Assembly: GCF_030811475.1 (NCBI RefSeq)
Contig: NZ_JAUSQV010000001.1
Location: forward strand, 1,511,501-1,575,500
DNA from: Nakamurella flavida
GTDB lineage: Bacteria > Actinomycetota > Actinomycetes > Mycobacteriales > Nakamurellaceae
Length of the DNA stretch: 64,000 bases
Direction: 5' to 3'
Below are positions 35,827 to 44,465 of the stretch, piece by piece (the first letter of the stretch is position 1; each line of letters opens with the position of its first letter). Below the pieces are notes generated by a model. That model did not search any database, had not been told where the DNA came from, and saw nothing but the letters and a program-made list of their open reading frames with translations. The position numbers and the translations under genes were made by a program.

Positions 35827-37209
35827 TCACGGGTGGGCGGCGTAGTCCTGGATGCTGCGGCCGTGCGAGACGTCGGTCAGCGCGGCCAGCCGGGGTGCCA
35901 GGGCCTGCGCCACCGCGGGGACGTCCACGGTGAGCAGCCGTCGGCCCTCCATCAGCACCTGGCCGGCCACGATGGTCGTGCTGATGTCGGCCGACCGGGC
36001 GCTGAACACGAGCGTCGAGGCCAGATCGTGGATGGGTTGGGTGTGCGGGCCGGACAGGTCGACCAGGATGATGTCGGCCTGGTGCCCGGGGGCCAACGAC
36101 CCCACCTGGCCGGCCAGGCCCACCGCCGCCGCGCTCTGCAGCGTGGCGTGGTGCAACCCCTGCCGGGCGGTCATCCAGAGCTCGTCCTCCTCGACGGCCT
36201 TCTGCACCAGGCAGGTGAAGAGCAGGCTCTCCCACACGTCCAGGGTGTTGTTCGACGCGGCACCGTCGGTGGCCAGCCCGACGGCGACCCCGGCCGAGAC
36301 CAGGCTGCGCACCGCGGTGGTCTCGGTGCCGTTCTTCAGATAGCCCTTGGGGGCACTGCCCACCCCGACCCGGCCCTGCGCGCGGGCCAGCAACGGCAGG
36401 TCCTCCTGGACGACGCCGCGGCCGTGCGCGATGAGCACCCGGCCCTCCAGCAGACCGGTGTGGTCGAGCACCCCGATGGGGGTGAGCCCGCGGTTCCCCC
36501 GGCTGGTCCGGGTCTCCGCGCGGGACTCCGCCGCGTGGATGTGCACGAGGATGTCCTCGTCCTGGGCGATGCGGGCGGTGGCACGCAGATCGTCGTCGTC
36601 CACGGTGTACGCGCCGTGCGGGGCCAGCGCGGTGGTGATGCGACCACCCGCGGCACCGCGGTACTCGCGGGCGAAGTCGGCCGAACGGGCCAGGCCGGCC
36701 GGGCCCTCGGAGGAGAAGAAGGTCCAGCCCAGGTTGGCGCGCAGGCCGCTCTCGTCGACCGCGGTGGCCACCCGGTCCATCGAGAAGTAGTGGTCGGCGA
36801 AGGTGGTGACGCCGGCGGCGATCATCTCGGCGCAGGCCAGCCGGGCGGCCAGCTCGACGTCGTTCGGCGTCAGGTTGACCTCCATCGGCCAGACCTTCTT
36901 GTTGAACCAGTCGACGACGCTGACGTCCTCCGCCGCCCCGCGGAACATCACCATCGGGCTGTGCGTATGGCAGTTGATGAACCCGGGCATGGCCACCTGG
37001 CCGTGCCCCGCGATGGTGCGGGCGGCCCGCACCCCGGCCAGCTCCCCCATCGGCGCGACCGTCTCGATCAGTCCGTCCCGGACGACGATGCCGGCACCGG
37101 GCAGGAAGTCCACGGCGCCGTCCGGGCCGTGCACCAGCGCGGTCACGTCGCTGATCAGCAGATCGGCCTGCGGGGTGGCGGCGGCGGCGGAGGTCGTCTC
37201 AGCGGTCAT
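35827..37209 (-). CDS. Amidohydrolase of the SAH/MTA/5'-deoxyadenosine deaminase type
   Basis: 460 residues from ATG 37209 (AAGGA upstream); an in-frame ATG at 37239 would add ten residues and lies 8 bases after a TACCGT box, so the start is not certain. It is an ATZ/TRZ-subgroup metal hydrolase: HxH at His81 and His83 in NCHTHSPM, DILVHIHAAE, VLIAHGRGV and the catalytic Asp in GLATDGAASNN. Such enzymes deaminate adenine nucleosides such as S-adenosylhomocysteine, methylthioadenosine or 5'-deoxyadenosine, in keeping with its nucleoside neighbours. It converges on the creatininase-like gene, 7 bases apart. Substrate not fixed by sequence. Confidence 0.85.
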   Translation of the reverse strand: MTAETTSAAAATPQADLLISDVTALVHGPDGAVDFLPGAGIVVRDGLIETVAPMGELAGVRAARTIAGHGQVAMPGFINCHTHSPMVMFRGAAEDVSVVDWFNKKVWPMEVNLTPNDVELAARLACAEMIAAGVTTFADHYFSMDRVATAVDESGLRANLGWTFFSSEGPAGLARSADFAREYRGAAGGRITTALAPHGAYTVDDDDLRATARIAQDEDILVHIHAAESRAETRTSRGNRGLTPIGVLDHTGLLEGRVLIAHGRGVVQEDLPLLARAQGRVGVGSAPKGYLKNGTETTAVRSLVSAGVAVGLATDGAASNNTLDVWESLLFTCLVQKAVEEDELWMTARQGLHHATLQSAAAVGLAGQVGSLAPGHQADIILVDLSGPHTQPIHDLASTLVFSARSADISTTIVAGQVLMEGRRLLTVDVPAVAQALAPRLAALTDVSHGRSIQDYAAHP

Positions 37210-37355
37210 CGTGCGGCCGTCCTTCTCGTCTCGGGGCATGGTGCGGAACGGTAACGGGCGCACATGACGGCCGGACGTCCGACGCCGAGCCGGGCGGCCC
37301 CTTGTCGTCGGACCGGGCCACGACGAGGATGCCGGTGAGCACCCGGGAGGCCGGC

Positions 37356-37733
37356 ATGGCGCGAGAGATCATCACCACCCCGCAGGCGCCGCGTTCGCCG
37401 CTGTACAGCCAGGCGGTCAAGGTGGGGGCGCAGGTCTTCGTCTCCGGGACGACCGGCCTCGACGTCGGCACGGGCACGTTGCCGGACGGGATCGGCGCGC
37501 AGACCCGCCAGGCACTCGCCAACTGCGCGGCCATCCTGCAGGCCGGCGGCGGTGGCCTCGCCGACGTGGTGGAGGTGGGCGTGCTCCTCGCCGACCCGGG
37601 GGACTTCGCCGGCATGAACGAGGAGTACGCGCAGTGGTTCCCGACGGACCCCCCGGCCCGGTACGCCGCCAAGCTCGGCGCCGAGATCCCGGGGCTGCTC
37701 GTCTCCATCCGGATGACCGCCGTCCTGACCTGA
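37356..37733 (+). CDS. RidA/YjgF-family protein
   Basis: 125 residues from ATG 37356 with GGGAGG 5 bases upstream. RidA marks: YSQAVKVGAQVFVSGTTGLD near 17-36, QTRQALANCAAILQAGGGGLADVVEVGVLL near 49-78, and PPARYAAKLGAEIPGLLVSIRMTA with the conserved Arg for the carboxylate. RidA enzymes hydrolyse reactive enamines and imines to ammonia and ketones; related proteins act in pyrimidine and purine breakdown. It is divergent from the deaminase gene, with a CGGACGTCCG palindrome at 37272-37281 between them. Confidence 0.9.
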   Translation: MAREIITTPQAPRSPLYSQAVKVGAQVFVSGTTGLDVGTGTLPDGIGAQTRQALANCAAILQAGGGGLADVVEVGVLLADPGDFAGMNEEYAQWFPTDPPARYAAKLGAEIPGLLVSIRMTAVLT

Positions 37734-37788
37734 TCTCCCGCCGGGCATGCTGGTGCGGCCGGAGACGCCCGCCCCGAGGAGACCACCT

Positions 37789-38694
37789 GTGACCGAGCTG
37801 CCCGCCGCCACCCTCGACACCCTGGTCGACGCCCTGCGCTCGGTCCGGGACGGCGACCGGGAGGCCGCGCTCGAGCACGCCCGCTCCGTGCAGGACCGGT
37901 CGTTGCTGGGCCGCGCGCTGGCCGACCACCTGCTGCGGCCCGCCGACGAGCCGGTGTACGACTCCCCCGCCGCGTTCCAGGCGTTCGTCCGCGGCGGCGG
38001 CAACATCGAGCTGTACGACCGCACCGTCGACGTCCTGGCCGGCTCGTACCGGTCCGGGACCCTGCTGGACATCGGGTGCGGCGACGGCCGCGCCCTGGTT
38101 CCCGCCCTGCTGCAGGCCGGCGACGCCGCCCCCGACCGCGTCGACCTCGTGGAACCGTCCGAGGCGCTGCTGCGGGCCTGCCGGAACGACCTCTCGCTGC
38201 GCTTCCCCGATCTACCGGTCCGCGCCGCGGCACAGGGACTCACCGAGGCCCTGGCCGATCCCGACACCGCCGACGTGACCTGGGATCTGGCCCAGTCGAC
38301 CTTCGCCCTCCAGTCGGTCGAACCGGACGAGCGGGCCGCATGCCTCCGGGCGCTGGCTCCCCGGGTGGGCGAGCTCGTCGTCGTGGACTTCGACGTCGAC
38401 CACCCGCCGGCCGGGTCCGATGCGCACCTGCGGGACCGGGCCGAGCGGTGGGAACGCGGACTGGCCGAGTACGACGCCGACCGGGCCCTGGTCGCCCAGG
38501 GCTTCCTGGTGCCGGTGCTGCTCGGCCAGATCGCCCCCGCCGACCCGTCCACCGCCCGCACCAACTGGGAGCACCCCGCCGCGCACTGGGCGCAGCAGGT
38601 CACCGACGCCGGGTTCACCGACGTCCGGGTGGAGCGACTCTGCGACTACTGGTCGTCGCCGGCGTTCGTGCTGCGCGCCACCGGATCCCGCTGA
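37789..38694 (+). CDS. Class I SAM-dependent methyltransferase
   Basis: 301 residues from GTG with GAGGAG 7 bases upstream. The SAM motif I is TLLDIGCGDGRALVPALL (about 90-107), then DLVEPSEALL with the acidic motif II residue, and LAQSTFALQSVEPDE near 167. An N-terminal helical region (1-85) precedes the Rossmann fold. Substrate unknown; I see no feature tying it to small molecules or RNA. It converges on an amidohydrolase gene with a 20-base gap. Confidence 0.8.
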   Translation: MTELPAATLDTLVDALRSVRDGDREAALEHARSVQDRSLLGRALADHLLRPADEPVYDSPAAFQAFVRGGGNIELYDRTVDVLAGSYRSGTLLDIGCGDGRALVPALLQAGDAAPDRVDLVEPSEALLRACRNDLSLRFPDLPVRAAAQGLTEALADPDTADVTWDLAQSTFALQSVEPDERAACLRALAPRVGELVVVDFDVDHPPAGSDAHLRDRAERWERGLAEYDADRALVAQGFLVPVLLGQIAPADPSTARTNWEHPAAHWAQQVTDAGFTDVRVERLCDYWSSPAFVLRATGSR

Positions 38695-38714
38695 CCTGAC
38701 GATCGGCGCGCCGC

Positions 38715-39944
38715 TCAGCCCGGCAGGGCGCCCGAGGCGAGCCGGCCCCGGCAGACCACCGCGGCCACGTCCTCGACCCGCAGGTCGGCCGCGCGCTCCC
38801 ACGGTCGGCCGCGCATCAGCACCAGGTCGGCACCGAGGCCCGGCCGCACCGAACCGGTGACCGACTCGAGCCCGAGAGCCCGCGCGGCGACCGAAGTCCC
38901 CGCCCGGAGGGCCTGCTCCGGGCCGTACCCGAGCACCTCGACCATCCGGACCAGCTCCCGCCACTGGTCGCCGAACTCCAGGAAGTAGCCGTTGGCGTCG
39001 GTGCCCAGGACGAACGGCACCCCGGCCGCCGCCGCCTCCCGCAGGGCCGTGTCGCGGTGCTCCATCAGCGCGGCGGCGATCTCCTGCGCCTCCGCGCTCA
39101 CCGGCACCTCGGCGCGGGCGATCATGTCGTTGATCAGCAGGGTGGGCGCGATGGTGACCGGCCCGCCGGCCATCCGCGCGGCCTGCTCGGCGGTCAGCCC
39201 GGTGCCGTGCTCGATGGAGTCGACGCCCTCGGCCAGGGCGATGTCGATGCCCTCCGCGGAGTGGGTGTGACACGCCACCCGCATGCCCAGCGCGTGCGCC
39301 TCGTCGACGGTCGCGGCCAGCTCGGCACGCGTGTGGTTGCGCCAGCCCACCTTGTCGCCCATGGAGAGCACGCCGCCGCTGGAGTAGATCTTGATGCCGG
39401 TCAGCCCCGCGCGCGCCCAGCGACGCACCAGCGCCCGGCAGGCGTCCGGGCCGTCCGCGGTGGGCGGCCGGTCCTTGACCGCACGGGGGGTGAACAGGTC
39501 CAGGTGCCCGGCCGTCATGCCGACCGGCCCGGAGGCGAGCAGCCGAGGCCCGTGCAGGATGTCGCCGTCGAAGACCCGGGCGATACCGGCCTGCGTCTCG
39601 TCCGCACCGAGATCGCGCAGAGTGGTGACCCCGGCCCGCATGGCCCGCTGCGCGTTGGCCGCGCCGTGCAGCGCCTGCTCCTGGACCTCGGTGACCAGCG
39701 GCCAGCTGAAGGTGTCGAATCCCTTGACCCGGTCGCGCCCACCGGCGAAACCCAGCAGGTGCACGTGGGTGTCGACGAGCCCCGGCACCAGGCTCAGCCC
39801 GGTCTCCGGCCCGCCGCCCGGAGTGACCTCGGTGATGAGACCGTCGGCCCACCTCACCGTGCCGACGCCGAGATCGCGCTCCCCGTCCCAGATCCGGACC
39901 CCGGTCACCGACCCGTGCGGGCCCGTCACACCGGGGGCGGTCAC
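38715..39944 (-). CDS. Metal-dependent amidohydrolase (imidazolonepropionase/Xaa-Pro dipeptidase-like group)
   Basis: 409 residues from GTG 39944, coupled to cdd by a GTGA overlap. Metal site: LVPGLVDTHVHLLGF (HxH near 60), GIKIYSSGG with the carboxylated Lys position, VACHTHSAEG, SIEHGTG and VLGTDANG. It resembles the large amidohydrolase group automatically called Xaa-Pro dipeptidases or imidazolonepropionases. As the last gene of a nucleoside importer/cdd operon it may act on a ring-containing nucleobase or its degradation product, but this is inferred from position only. Confidence 0.78.
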   Translation of the reverse strand: MTAPGVTGPHGSVTGVRIWDGERDLGVGTVRWADGLITEVTPGGGPETGLSLVPGLVDTHVHLLGFAGGRDRVKGFDTFSWPLVTEVQEQALHGAANAQRAMRAGVTTLRDLGADETQAGIARVFDGDILHGPRLLASGPVGMTAGHLDLFTPRAVKDRPPTADGPDACRALVRRWARAGLTGIKIYSSGGVLSMGDKVGWRNHTRAELAATVDEAHALGMRVACHTHSAEGIDIALAEGVDSIEHGTGLTAEQAARMAGGPVTIAPTLLINDMIARAEVPVSAEAQEIAAALMEHRDTALREAAAAGVPFVLGTDANGYFLEFGDQWRELVRMVEVLGYGPEQALRAGTSVAARALGLESVTGSVRPGLGADLVLMRGRPWERAADLRVEDVAAVVCRGRLASGALPG

Positions 39945-40363
39945 GCGGGCAGGTGTTCCGGGCCGAAGGCCTCGGGCAGCACCCAGGTCATGTCCTGCGG
40001 GCCCTGCGGAGTGTCCACCAGAAGCTCCGGGCCGCCGAACTCGTACAGCACCTGACGGCACCGACCGCACGGCATGAGCAGATCACCCTGGCCCGACCGG
40101 CAGGCGACCGCGACGAGCCGTCCACCACCGGTCAGCCGCAGCTGCCCGACCAACGCGCACTCCGCGCACAGCCCGAGCCCGTAGGACGCGTTCTCCACGT
40201 TGCACCCGGTGATGAGCCGCAGAGCGCCGGCATCGTCGACGGCCAGCGCGGCCACACCCACCTGCAACCCGGAGTACGGGCAGTAGGCCAGGTGCGCCGC
40301 CTGCACCGCGGTCTCCCGCAGTGCGGCCCAGTCGATCGCCGAACCCCCATCGGTCCCCGTCAT
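39941..40363 (-). CDS. cdd: Cytidine deaminase
   Basis: 140 residues. It converts (deoxy)cytidine to (deoxy)uridine, zinc-dependent, cytoplasmic. Marks: YSGLQVGVAAL near 30-40, TGCNVENASYGLGLCAE with zinc ligand Cys66 and catalytic Glu68, and PCGRCRQVL with Cys99 and Cys102. It is the short tetrameric form with three Cys ligands. Its ATG shares one base with the stop of the upstream permease gene (TGATG), and its stop overlaps the amidohydrolase start, so it is locked into the importer operon. Confidence 0.96.
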   Translation of the reverse strand: MTGTDGGSAIDWAALRETAVQAAHLAYCPYSGLQVGVAALAVDDAGALRLITGCNVENASYGLGLCAECALVGQLRLTGGGRLVAVACRSGQGDLLMPCGRCRQVLYEFGGPELLVDTPQGPQDMTWVLPEAFGPEHLPA

Positions 40364-41646
40364 CACACCCCGCCCTTCCGGTACGTCATGCCATCGGCCT
40401 TGGGGGGCCGGAGTCGTTGCGAGGCCAGGCCCATCACCAGCAGGGTGATCGCGTAGGGCGCCGACTTGACCAGCTGACCGGGCAGGGCGTCGGTGGAGGC
40501 GAACCACCAGATCGAGAACGCGGCGATGACCAGCGACACGATGGCCACCACCCGATTGCCCTCGCGCAGCTGCATCAGCGCGACCACGGCCAGCGCGATC
40601 GCCACCAACAACAGGAAGGCGTGCATCGCCGTGCCGGAGGAGTCGAACAGCTGCACGCCGTCGGTGTAGCCGAAGAGCAGGGCGCCGGCGGCCATGCCGC
40701 CCGGTCGCCAGTTGCCGAAGATCAGCGAGGCCAGACCGATGAACCCGCGGCCGGCGGTCTGCCCGTTGACGAACTTCAGGCCGACGACCAGGAACGCCCC
40801 GGCCAGGCCGGACAGCGCCCCGGAGACGATGACGCCGATGTACTTGTACTTGATGACGTCGATGCCCAGGGACTCGGCGGCGTAGGGCGCCTCGCCGACC
40901 GACCGCAGCCGCAGACCGAGCCGGGTGCGCCACAGGATGAACCCCGACGCCACGATGAGCACGATCGCCAGCACCGTCAGCAGGGACAGCTGGGTGGTCA
41001 GGCCGCCCAGCACACCGGCCAGGTCGGAGACGAAGAACCAGCCCTTGCCGGCGATGTCGCCCAGCCAGTCCGACAGGCCGGGCACCGTCACCCGGTACAC
41101 GTCCGACACGGGCGGTGACTGCTGCTCGCCGCCCCCGGGGGCGGTCGCGAAGAGCAGTTGGGCCAGGAAGAGCGCGAGTCCCGGGGCCACGATCGAGATC
41201 GCGACACCGGCGATGATGTGGTCCACGCCGAAGGTGATGGTGGCCAGGCCCAGCAGCAATCCACCGAGCACACCGCACAGCACCCCGGCCACGACTCCGG
41301 CCCACGGCCCGTACTGCCACCCGATCCAGCCGGCCCCGAAGGTGCCGAGCACCATCATCCCCTCGAGCCCGATGTTCACCACGCCGGCCCGTTCGGACCA
41401 CAGCCCGGACAGACCGGCCAGCGCGATCGGCACGGCGGCGGTGATCGCGGCCTGGATGGCGCCCACCGAGGTCAGGTTGTTCGCCCCGGTCAACAGCCGC
41501 ACCAGCGAGATGACGGCGAGCAGCGCGGCCACGACGACCAGCCAGCGCACCGGGCTCATCCCCCGGCGGGTGGACTTCGTCGCCCGCAGCAGGGGCGCGC
41601 TCTCGGTGCTGTCGGGCAGGCCCCCGATTCCACTGGTCAGGCTCAT
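40363..41646 (-). CDS. Nucleoside ABC transporter permease (second)
   Basis: 427 residues, about 8 to 10 membrane helices after a 30-residue cytoplasmic N-terminus. It has the BPD_transp_2 signature regions: PIALAGLSGLWSERAGVVNIGLEGMMVLGTFGAGW (about 72-106) and GLRLRSVGEAPYAAESLGIDV, then GFIGLASLIFGNWRPGGMAAGALLFGYTDGVQ. It corresponds to NupQ/YufQ of the Bacillus BmpA-type guanosine importer. Four-base overlap with the first permease and one-base overlap with cdd. Confidence 0.92.
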   Translation of the reverse strand: MSLTSGIGGLPDSTESAPLLRATKSTRRGMSPVRWLVVVAALLAVISLVRLLTGANNLTSVGAIQAAITAAVPIALAGLSGLWSERAGVVNIGLEGMMVLGTFGAGWIGWQYGPWAGVVAGVLCGVLGGLLLGLATITFGVDHIIAGVAISIVAPGLALFLAQLLFATAPGGGEQQSPPVSDVYRVTVPGLSDWLGDIAGKGWFFVSDLAGVLGGLTTQLSLLTVLAIVLIVASGFILWRTRLGLRLRSVGEAPYAAESLGIDVIKYKYIGVIVSGALSGLAGAFLVVGLKFVNGQTAGRGFIGLASLIFGNWRPGGMAAGALLFGYTDGVQLFDSSGTAMHAFLLLVAIALAVVALMQLREGNRVVAIVSLVIAAFSIWWFASTDALPGQLVKSAPYAITLLVMGLASQRLRPPKADGMTYRKGGV

Positions 41647-42752
41647 GCCGACACCGTCTCCTTGCTCGGGGCGGTCAGCGCGCGGGCGACCTCACGTTGT
41701 TCGAGGTTGACCCGGTAGCGCCGGACGAGTTCGTAGGCGATGACCACGGACAACAGGATGGTGCCCTGCATGATCACCACGAGCTGGTTGGGCACCCCGA
41801 CCCCCTGCAGGGCGTTGGCCGACTGGCCGAGCGCCGACCAGAGCAGCGCGGCGAACACCATGCCGACCGGGTGGTTGCGGCCCAGCAGGGCGATGGCGAT
41901 ACCGGTGAAGGCCAGGCCGGACGGGAAGTTGATCGAGTACTGCTGGGCGGGTCCGTTGAGCAGCTCGGGCATGCCGACCAGCCCGGCGACCGCACCGGAC
42001 AGCAGCATCGCCGAGACGGCCATCTTCTTGGCGCTGATCCCGCTGGCCACGGCGGCGGACTGGTTGAGCCCGGTGGCCTTGATGGAGAACCCGAAGATGG
42101 TCCGGTTCAACAGGAACGCGTAGAGCACGCCGACGATGACGGCGATGATCGTCAGGGTGTAGATCGGGGTGATCGACCCGGTGACCGCGATGGTCGGCAC
42201 CGTGCCGCCCTCGGTGATCTTCGCCGTACCCAGGTTGTTGCCCTCCTGGACGGCGAGCCGGCCGGGGCTGAGCAGGTACGCCACGATCGCCGTGGCGATC
42301 GCGTTGAGCATGATCGTGCTGATCACCTCGCTGACCCCGCGGGTGACCTTGAGCCAGACCGCGATGCCGGCCCAGATCGCCCCGACGATCATGGCCGCGA
42401 CGATCGTCATGCCGACCCGCACGACCGAGGGCAGCCCGGACATGAAGCTCGCCCCGGCCAGCGCGGCGGACAGCATGGCCGCCAGCCGGTACTGGCCGTC
42501 CACGCCGATGTTGAGCAGGTTCATCTTGAACCCGATGGCCACCGCGACGGCGGCCAGGTAGTACGAGCCCATCTGGTTGAGCGTGCCGACCAGGATCCGG
42601 GGCCGGGCGAACGCCTCGCCCATCGCCCCGAAGGCCTCGAACGGACTGTGCCGGGTGAGCAGCAGGATGACGCTGGACAGCAGGGCGGCGAAGATCAGCG
42701 CGCCGACCGGGGCAGCAGCGCCCAGGGCGAGCCGCCGGGAGGAGAACCTCAT
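41643..42752 (-). CDS. Nucleoside ABC transporter permease (first)
   Basis: 369 residues, about 9 hydrophobic helices. The family segments are YYLAAVAVAIGFKMNLLNIGVDGQYRLAAMLSA (about 64-96) and GFSIKATGLNQSAAVASGISAKKM near 220-243, the EAA-like coupling loop of BPD_transp_2 permeases. It pairs with the other permease and the double ATPase, like NupP/YufP. It is coupled to both neighbours by four-base overlaps. Confidence 0.92.
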   Translation of the reverse strand: MRFSSRRLALGAAAPVGALIFAALLSSVILLLTRHSPFEAFGAMGEAFARPRILVGTLNQMGSYYLAAVAVAIGFKMNLLNIGVDGQYRLAAMLSAALAGASFMSGLPSVVRVGMTIVAAMIVGAIWAGIAVWLKVTRGVSEVISTIMLNAIATAIVAYLLSPGRLAVQEGNNLGTAKITEGGTVPTIAVTGSITPIYTLTIIAVIVGVLYAFLLNRTIFGFSIKATGLNQSAAVASGISAKKMAVSAMLLSGAVAGLVGMPELLNGPAQQYSINFPSGLAFTGIAIALLGRNHPVGMVFAALLWSALGQSANALQGVGVPNQLVVIMQGTILLSVVIAYELVRRYRVNLEQREVARALTAPSKETVSA

Positions 42753-44308
42753 GCCTGCACCTGCGCCTCGTGGCCGCCGGTCATCGCCACGCCGAGGTCG
42801 TCGGGGGTGACCGTGGCCGGGTCGTAGGTGCCCACCAGCCGTCCGCGCAGGATCACGGTCAGGGTGTCCGACATGCCGATGAGCTCCTCGAGGTCGGCCG
42901 AGATGAGCAGCACGGCCAGGCCGGCCGCCCGTGCCCGGCGCAGATGTTCCCAGATCGCGGCCTGGGCGCCGACGTCCACGCCGCGGGTGGGGTGCGCGGC
43001 GATGAGCAGCACCGGATCGCCGCTCATCTCGCGCCCGACGATCAACTTCTGCTGATTGCCGCCGGACAGTGCCGCGGCCAGGACGTCGATGCCCGGGGTG
43101 CGGACGTCGAACTGCTCGACGATGCGGCGGGTGTCGGCCTTGGTCCCCGCCCGGTCCAGCAGCGCACCCTTGGCCACCGGCCTGCGGGTCTGGAAGCCCA
43201 GCGCGCGGTTCTCCCACAGCGAGCCCTCCAGCAGCAGGCCCTGCCGGTGCCGGTCCTCGGGGATGAAGCCGATGCCGGCCTCCCGGCGCTTGAGGGTGGA
43301 CAGCGTCGAGATGTCCTGACCGGACAGGGTGATCGTGCCGCGGGTGATCGTCTCGATGCCCATGATCGCGTCGACCAGCTCGGCCTGCCCGTTGCCCTCG
43401 ACCCCGGCGATCCCGACGACCTCGCCGGCGCGGATGGTCATCGAGACCTCGCTCAGGCTGTCCCGGCCGTCCGGGCCGGTCAGCCCGACGCCGGTCAGCG
43501 TGAGCACGGGCCGGTCGGTCACCGTGGACTCCCGCAGCTCGGGGACGGGCAGCGCGGAGCCGACCATCATCTCGGCGAGCTGGCGGTTGGTCACCGTGCG
43601 CGGATCGGCGGTGCCCACGGTGGTGCCGCGGCGGATGACGGTGATCTCGTCGGCGACGGCGCGGACCTCGTCGAGCTTGTGGGAGATGAACAGGATGGTC
43701 AGGCCCTCGGCCTTGAGCTCGGCGAGGTTGCCGAACAGCTCGTCGACCTCCTGCGGCACGAGCACGGCGGTGGGCTCGTCGAGGATGAGGATGCGGGCGC
43801 CGCGGTAGAGCACCTTGAGGATCTCCACCCGCTGCCGGGCGCCGACCCCGAGCTCCTCGACGAGAGCGTTCGGATCGATCCCCAGGCCGTACCGCTCGGC
43901 GATCTCGCTGATCTGGGCACGGGCGCGTGCCCCGGCCAACCGCCCGCCGGAGACCGGCTCGGCCCCCAGGACGATGTTCTCCCAGACGGTGAGGTTGTCG
44001 GCCAGCATGAAGTGCTGGTGGACCATGCCGATGCCGGCCGCGATGGCGTCGGCCGGGGAGGTGAACTCCTGCGGGCGGCCGTCGATCTCGATGGTGCCCT
44101 CGTCGGGGCGGTGCAGCCCGAACAGGGTCTTCATCAGGGTGGACTTGCCGGCGCCGTTCTCCCCGACCAGCGCGTGCACGGTGGCCCGCCGCACGGTCAG
44201 GTTGATGTCGGAGTTGGCCACCACACCCGGGTAGCGCTTGGTGATGCCGGTCAACCGGACCGCCGGCGCCCCCGCGTCGGGGGCGGCCTGTGCTGGTTGT
44301 GCGCTCAC
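42749..44308 (-). CDS. Nucleoside ABC transporter, double ATP-binding protein
   Basis: 519 residues from GTG 44308. Two ABC domains: Walker A GENGAGKSTLMK (about 49-60) with Walker B ILILDEPTAVL near 169, and a second half with GIAGVEGNGQAELV near 302 and LSGGNQQKLIVGREM near 408; the second Walker A is degenerate, as is normal for sugar/nucleoside importers of this type. It powers nucleoside import with the two permeases and the lipoprotein BmpA. A strong stem-loop separates it from bmpA, which may lower expression relative to the binding protein. Confidence 0.93.
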   Translation of the reverse strand: MSAQPAQAAPDAGAPAVRLTGITKRYPGVVANSDINLTVRRATVHALVGENGAGKSTLMKTLFGLHRPDEGTIEIDGRPQEFTSPADAIAAGIGMVHQHFMLADNLTVWENIVLGAEPVSGGRLAGARARAQISEIAERYGLGIDPNALVEELGVGARQRVEILKVLYRGARILILDEPTAVLVPQEVDELFGNLAELKAEGLTILFISHKLDEVRAVADEITVIRRGTTVGTADPRTVTNRQLAEMMVGSALPVPELRESTVTDRPVLTLTGVGLTGPDGRDSLSEVSMTIRAGEVVGIAGVEGNGQAELVDAIMGIETITRGTITLSGQDISTLSTLKRREAGIGFIPEDRHRQGLLLEGSLWENRALGFQTRRPVAKGALLDRAGTKADTRRIVEQFDVRTPGIDVLAAALSGGNQQKLIVGREMSGDPVLLIAAHPTRGVDVGAQAAIWEHLRRARAAGLAVLLISADLEELIGMSDTLTVILRGRLVGTYDPATVTPDDLGVAMTGGHEAQVQA

Positions 44309-44402
44309 GTGTCGTCCGATCCTCGCCCGTTCGGGGGGTCGGGACCGGGCGTCGTCGACCGGTCCGCAGGGGTTGCCCAGGGGAACTCACCGATGAAACA
44401 CC

Positions 44403-44450
44403 ATCAGGGTCCGGCGACCCGCGCGGTGCGCGGTGTCGCCGGACCCTGAT
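44403..44450 (-). terminator. Long intercistronic stem-loop between bmpA and the ATPase gene
   Basis: Arms 44403-44418 and 44435-44450 are perfectly complementary over 16 bases, and the loop can pair further (CCGCGC with GCGCGG), leaving a hairpin of about 22 base pairs with one bulge. It starts 16 bases after the bmpA stop on the transcribed strand. It can act as a partial terminator or as a 3' stabiliser of bmpA mRNA, giving more binding protein than ABC subunits. Confidence 0.7.
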
Positions 44451-44465
44451 CGGTGTGACCGGGTG

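Noticed and set aside
37332-37355. GTG at 37332 as RidA start
   Set aside because: ATG 37356 has GGGAGG at ideal spacing and gives the standard RidA length.
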